A DNA stretch of 64,000 bases from Pseudolabrys sp. FHR47 (GTDB lineage: Bacteria > Pseudomonadota > Alphaproteobacteria > Rhizobiales > Xanthobacteraceae). Of the stretch, positions 62,138-64,000 are shown one piece after another. Both the position numbers and the translations under genes were made by a program. The notes beneath the pieces are model-generated. The model had not been told where the DNA came from, made no database searches, and saw only the letters and a list, made by a program, of their open reading frames with translations. The DNA lies in NCBI RefSeq assembly GCF_005153485.1, contig NZ_CP039740.1:2359001-2423000 (forward strand). Direction: 5' to 3'. Position 1 is the stretch's first letter. The number at the start of each line of letters is the position of its first letter.

Positions 62138-62995
62138 ATGGCCGACGGTGCGGCAAAGGAAGGACAGGAATGGCGGCTAACGCTACCGCTGACTCTGTTC
62201 TTTGTTGCCTTCTTCGTCGGCCCTCTCCTCCTGCTGATCGGCATCAGCTTCCAGGCCGAGCGCCAGATGACCGGCGTACTCGGCCTCAACCAATACGCCG
62301 TCTTCCTCGGCGACAGCCTCAATCTCGATGTCTTGAGCAATACGCTCATTCTTGGCGTCAAGGCGACCGCTTTGTGCCTGATCTTCGGCTATCCGCTGGC
62401 GTGGCTTATCACCCGCGTATCCGCCCGGATGCAGGCTCTGCTGATCTTCCTCGTCATACTTCCGATCGTGACCAGCGTCGTGGTGCGCACCTTCGCCTGG
62501 ATCGTCATCCTCGGCCGGCGCGGCATCGTCAATGACGCCATCATCGCTATGGGCCTGTCGGCGACACCGCTGCGGCTGCTGTTCAACGAAGCCGGCGTGG
62601 TCATCGTTCTGACGCAGGTTCAACTACCGCTGATGGTCCTGCCGCTGGTCACCGTCCTGCAGCGCATCGACCCGAACCTTGCCAGCGCCTCACAGGCGTT
62701 GGGTGCGGGGGCGTGGCGCACATTCTTCAAAATCACGCTGCCGCTGTCGATGCCCGGTATCATCGCCGGCACGATCCTCACCTACACAGCTTGCGTCAGC
62801 GCCTTCGTCACGCAGTCGCTGATCGGCGGCTCGCGGCTGCTCTATATGCCGATGATGATCTTCCAGCAGGCGATGGATCTGCAGAACTGGCCCTTCGCCG
62901 CCGCGATTTCCGTTCTTTTCATGATTTCCGTGCTGCTCATTGTCGGCCTGCTGGTGGCGCTGTCGCGCAGCCGCGCCGCTCGGCTTTACGGCTAG
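62138..62995 (+). CDS. ABC transporter permease (PotB-like)
   Basis: A 285-residue inner membrane permease with six predicted helices and the EAA loop (LGAGAWRTFFKITLPLSMPGI) that contacts the ATPase. ATG at 62138 is chosen, 10 bases after the binding-protein gene. Confidence 0.9.
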   Translation: MADGAAKEGQEWRLTLPLTLFFVAFFVGPLLLLIGISFQAERQMTGVLGLNQYAVFLGDSLNLDVLSNTLILGVKATALCLIFGYPLAWLITRVSARMQALLIFLVILPIVTSVVVRTFAWIVILGRRGIVNDAIIAMGLSATPLRLLFNEAGVVIVLTQVQLPLMVLPLVTVLQRIDPNLASASQALGAGAWRTFFKITLPLSMPGIIAGTILTYTACVSAFVTQSLIGGSRLLYMPMMIFQQAMDLQNWPFAAAISVLFMISVLLIVGLLVALSRSRAARLYG

Positions 62996-63003
62996 GGGGC
63001 GGC

Positions 63004-63813
63004 ATGAGACGCGCCATTGACTGGAACGAAGTCTCCTTCCGAGCCGTGTTTTGGCTGTTGTCACTCATCGCCATCGCCGCGCTGGCGGCACCGGTGATCG
63101 TCATCCTCATGCTATCGTTCACCGGCGAAGAGGCCCTGCACTTCCCGCCGTCAAGCTATTCGCTGCGATGGTACGAGGCGCTTTTGTCAGCCAACGAACT
63201 GCGAGACTCCTTCATCATCTCGCTGAAGGTGGCGCTCATCACGGTCATCGCCTCGGTTGTTCTCGGCGTCGCGGCGGCGCTCGCCATCGCACGCAGCAGG
63301 AAGACCTGGGTCCGCAGCCTCGAAACCTTGTTTATGTCGCCGCTGATCCTGCCGGCGCTCGCTTTCGGCTTCGCCTCGCTGATGATGTTCTCGATACTCG
63401 GCTTCCGGCCGTCGATCCTCACTTTGTCGATCGGCCATATCGTGGTCTGCGTGCCCTTCGTGCTGCGCACGACGTTGTCGAGCCTCGCCCAGCTCGATCC
63501 GGCACTGCTGGATTGCTCGGTCAGCCTCGGCGCCTCCGATTTCTACACGTTCCGCCGGATTACGCTGCCGCTGATCGGCCGCGGCGTCGCCTCCGGCGCC
63601 TTCATCGCCTTCATGTCCTCCTTCGACAACATCCCGGTTTCGCTGTTCCTGCAGGACGCACGAACGCAGATGCTGCCGATCTATCTGTGGGACATCATCC
63701 AGAACCAGCTCGACAATCGCGCGGCGTCGGCCTGCGGCGTCATCATCATCGGCACCATCCTGCTCATGCTGCTGATGGAACGGCTCGCCGGCTTCTCGCG
63801 CTTCATGAAATGA
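63004..63813 (+). CDS. ABC transporter permease (PotC-like)
   Basis: A 269-residue second permease with six predicted helices and the EAA loop (LGASDFYTFRRITLPLIGRGV). ATG at 63004 follows GGGGGC, 8 bases after the first permease gene. It completes a one-ATPase, one-binding-protein, two-permease importer. Confidence 0.9.
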   Translation: MRRAIDWNEVSFRAVFWLLSLIAIAALAAPVIVILMLSFTGEEALHFPPSSYSLRWYEALLSANELRDSFIISLKVALITVIASVVLGVAAALAIARSRKTWVRSLETLFMSPLILPALAFGFASLMMFSILGFRPSILTLSIGHIVVCVPFVLRTTLSSLAQLDPALLDCSVSLGASDFYTFRRITLPLIGRGVASGAFIAFMSSFDNIPVSLFLQDARTQMLPIYLWDIIQNQLDNRAASACGVIIIGTILLMLLMERLAGFSRFMK

Positions 63814-63841
63814 CAATGAGGGAACACACGTGCCGGCCGCG

Positions 63842-64000
63842 ATGACGACACTTGCCGAGCTCAATGCCATGCCGGCCGGCGATTTCATGGCCGCGCTTGC
63901 GCCGGTGTTCGAGAACGCTCCCTGGATTGCCGAAGGGGTGGCGGCGAAGCGGCCCTTCGCCAGCCTCACGGCGTTGCATAAGGCGATGTTGAGCGTCATC
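63842..64000 (+). CDS. uraD: OHCU decarboxylase, N-terminal part (cut by window edge)
   Basis: 2-Oxo-4-hydroxy-4-carboxy-5-ureidoimidazoline decarboxylase, last step from urate to allantoin. The visible 53 codons (MTTLAELNAMPAGDFMAALAPVFENAPWIAEGVAAKRPFASLTALHKAML) fit the family N-terminus, including the FENAPWIAE segment. A GTG at 63830 is an alternative start. Located 28 bases after the permease gene, so the importer is probably part of a purine or ureide catabolic operon. Confidence 0.8.
   Translation, partial: MTTLAELNAMPAGDFMAALAPVFENAPWIAEGVAAKRPFASLTALHKAMLSVI

Overview
This is a GC-rich, gene-dense chromosomal segment of an alphaproteobacterium, most likely order Hyphomicrobiales (Rhizobiales) near Nitrobacteraceae/Xanthobacteraceae. 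The evidence is gene order and family type: a trpE-trpG-trpD-trpC-moaC-moeA-lexA block next to tpiA-secG-pyrG; eno-ftsB-pdhA-pdhB-pdhC-lpdA-lipA with a lipoyl domain on E1-beta; cinA/ispDF opposite dusB-ntrBC; ntrYX followed by a class IV aminotransferase, hfq and hflX; a GTTC-N7-GTTC LexA box; and several short palindromic repeat families typical of this order. Most of the window is core metabolism and information processing. I saw no prophage, insertion sequence, CRISPR array, tRNA or rRNA.

Layout. 1-8702 (minus strand): a compact operon running ppiD-like foldase, trpE, a His-rich cupin, trpG, trpD, trpC, moaC, moeA, then lexA under its own SOS box. 8891-17266 (mostly plus): tpiA, a LysR/haloalkane dehalogenase divergent pair, secG, pyrG, a NIPSNAP protein, a glyoxalase-like protein, kdsA and an MFS transporter, with queF facing them. 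17941-28357 (plus): eno, ftsB-like, the complete pyruvate dehydrogenase set (E1-alpha, E1-beta, E2, E3), a CysK-like enzyme, a small membrane protein, lipA (which makes the lipoyl cofactor used by PDH) and a COQ10-like protein. 28371-32135 (minus): ispDF, cinA/pncC, tspO and an unrecognised membrane protein. 32355-45544 (plus): dusB-ntrB-ntrC, a luciferase-like monooxygenase, ntrY-ntrX, aminotransferase, hfq, hflX and an ABC-F ATPase, i.e. the nitrogen-regulation and RNA-regulation block. 45642-50676: an SDR, then mazG and metG-tatD-MBL on the minus strand. 50829-54517: a small accessory group (DUF2778 L,D-transpeptidase-like protein, Cys-rich secreted protein, PhoH-like ATPase, DUF6481 protein, ribbon-helix-helix protein) between metG and holB. 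54633-58676 (minus): rlpA, dacA, tmk, holB. 58931-64000: a LysR regulator divergent from a polyamine-type ABC importer, followed by a truncated OHCU decarboxylase (uric acid catabolism).

The most notable points are: small intercistronic palindromic elements placed directly after stop codons, one of which supplies the ribosome binding site of the next gene; a perfect FNR/FixK-type box and an 11-bp tandem array around the dusB-ntrBC promoter; a monooxygenase gene between ntrBC and ntrYX; a His-rich cupin inside the trp operon; a secreted protein with a twin CX3C pattern; a well-preserved subfamily-II haloalkane dehalogenase with its own LysR regulator; and an uncharacterised importer tied to ureide catabolism. 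I do not see strong evidence for a wholly new multi-gene system.
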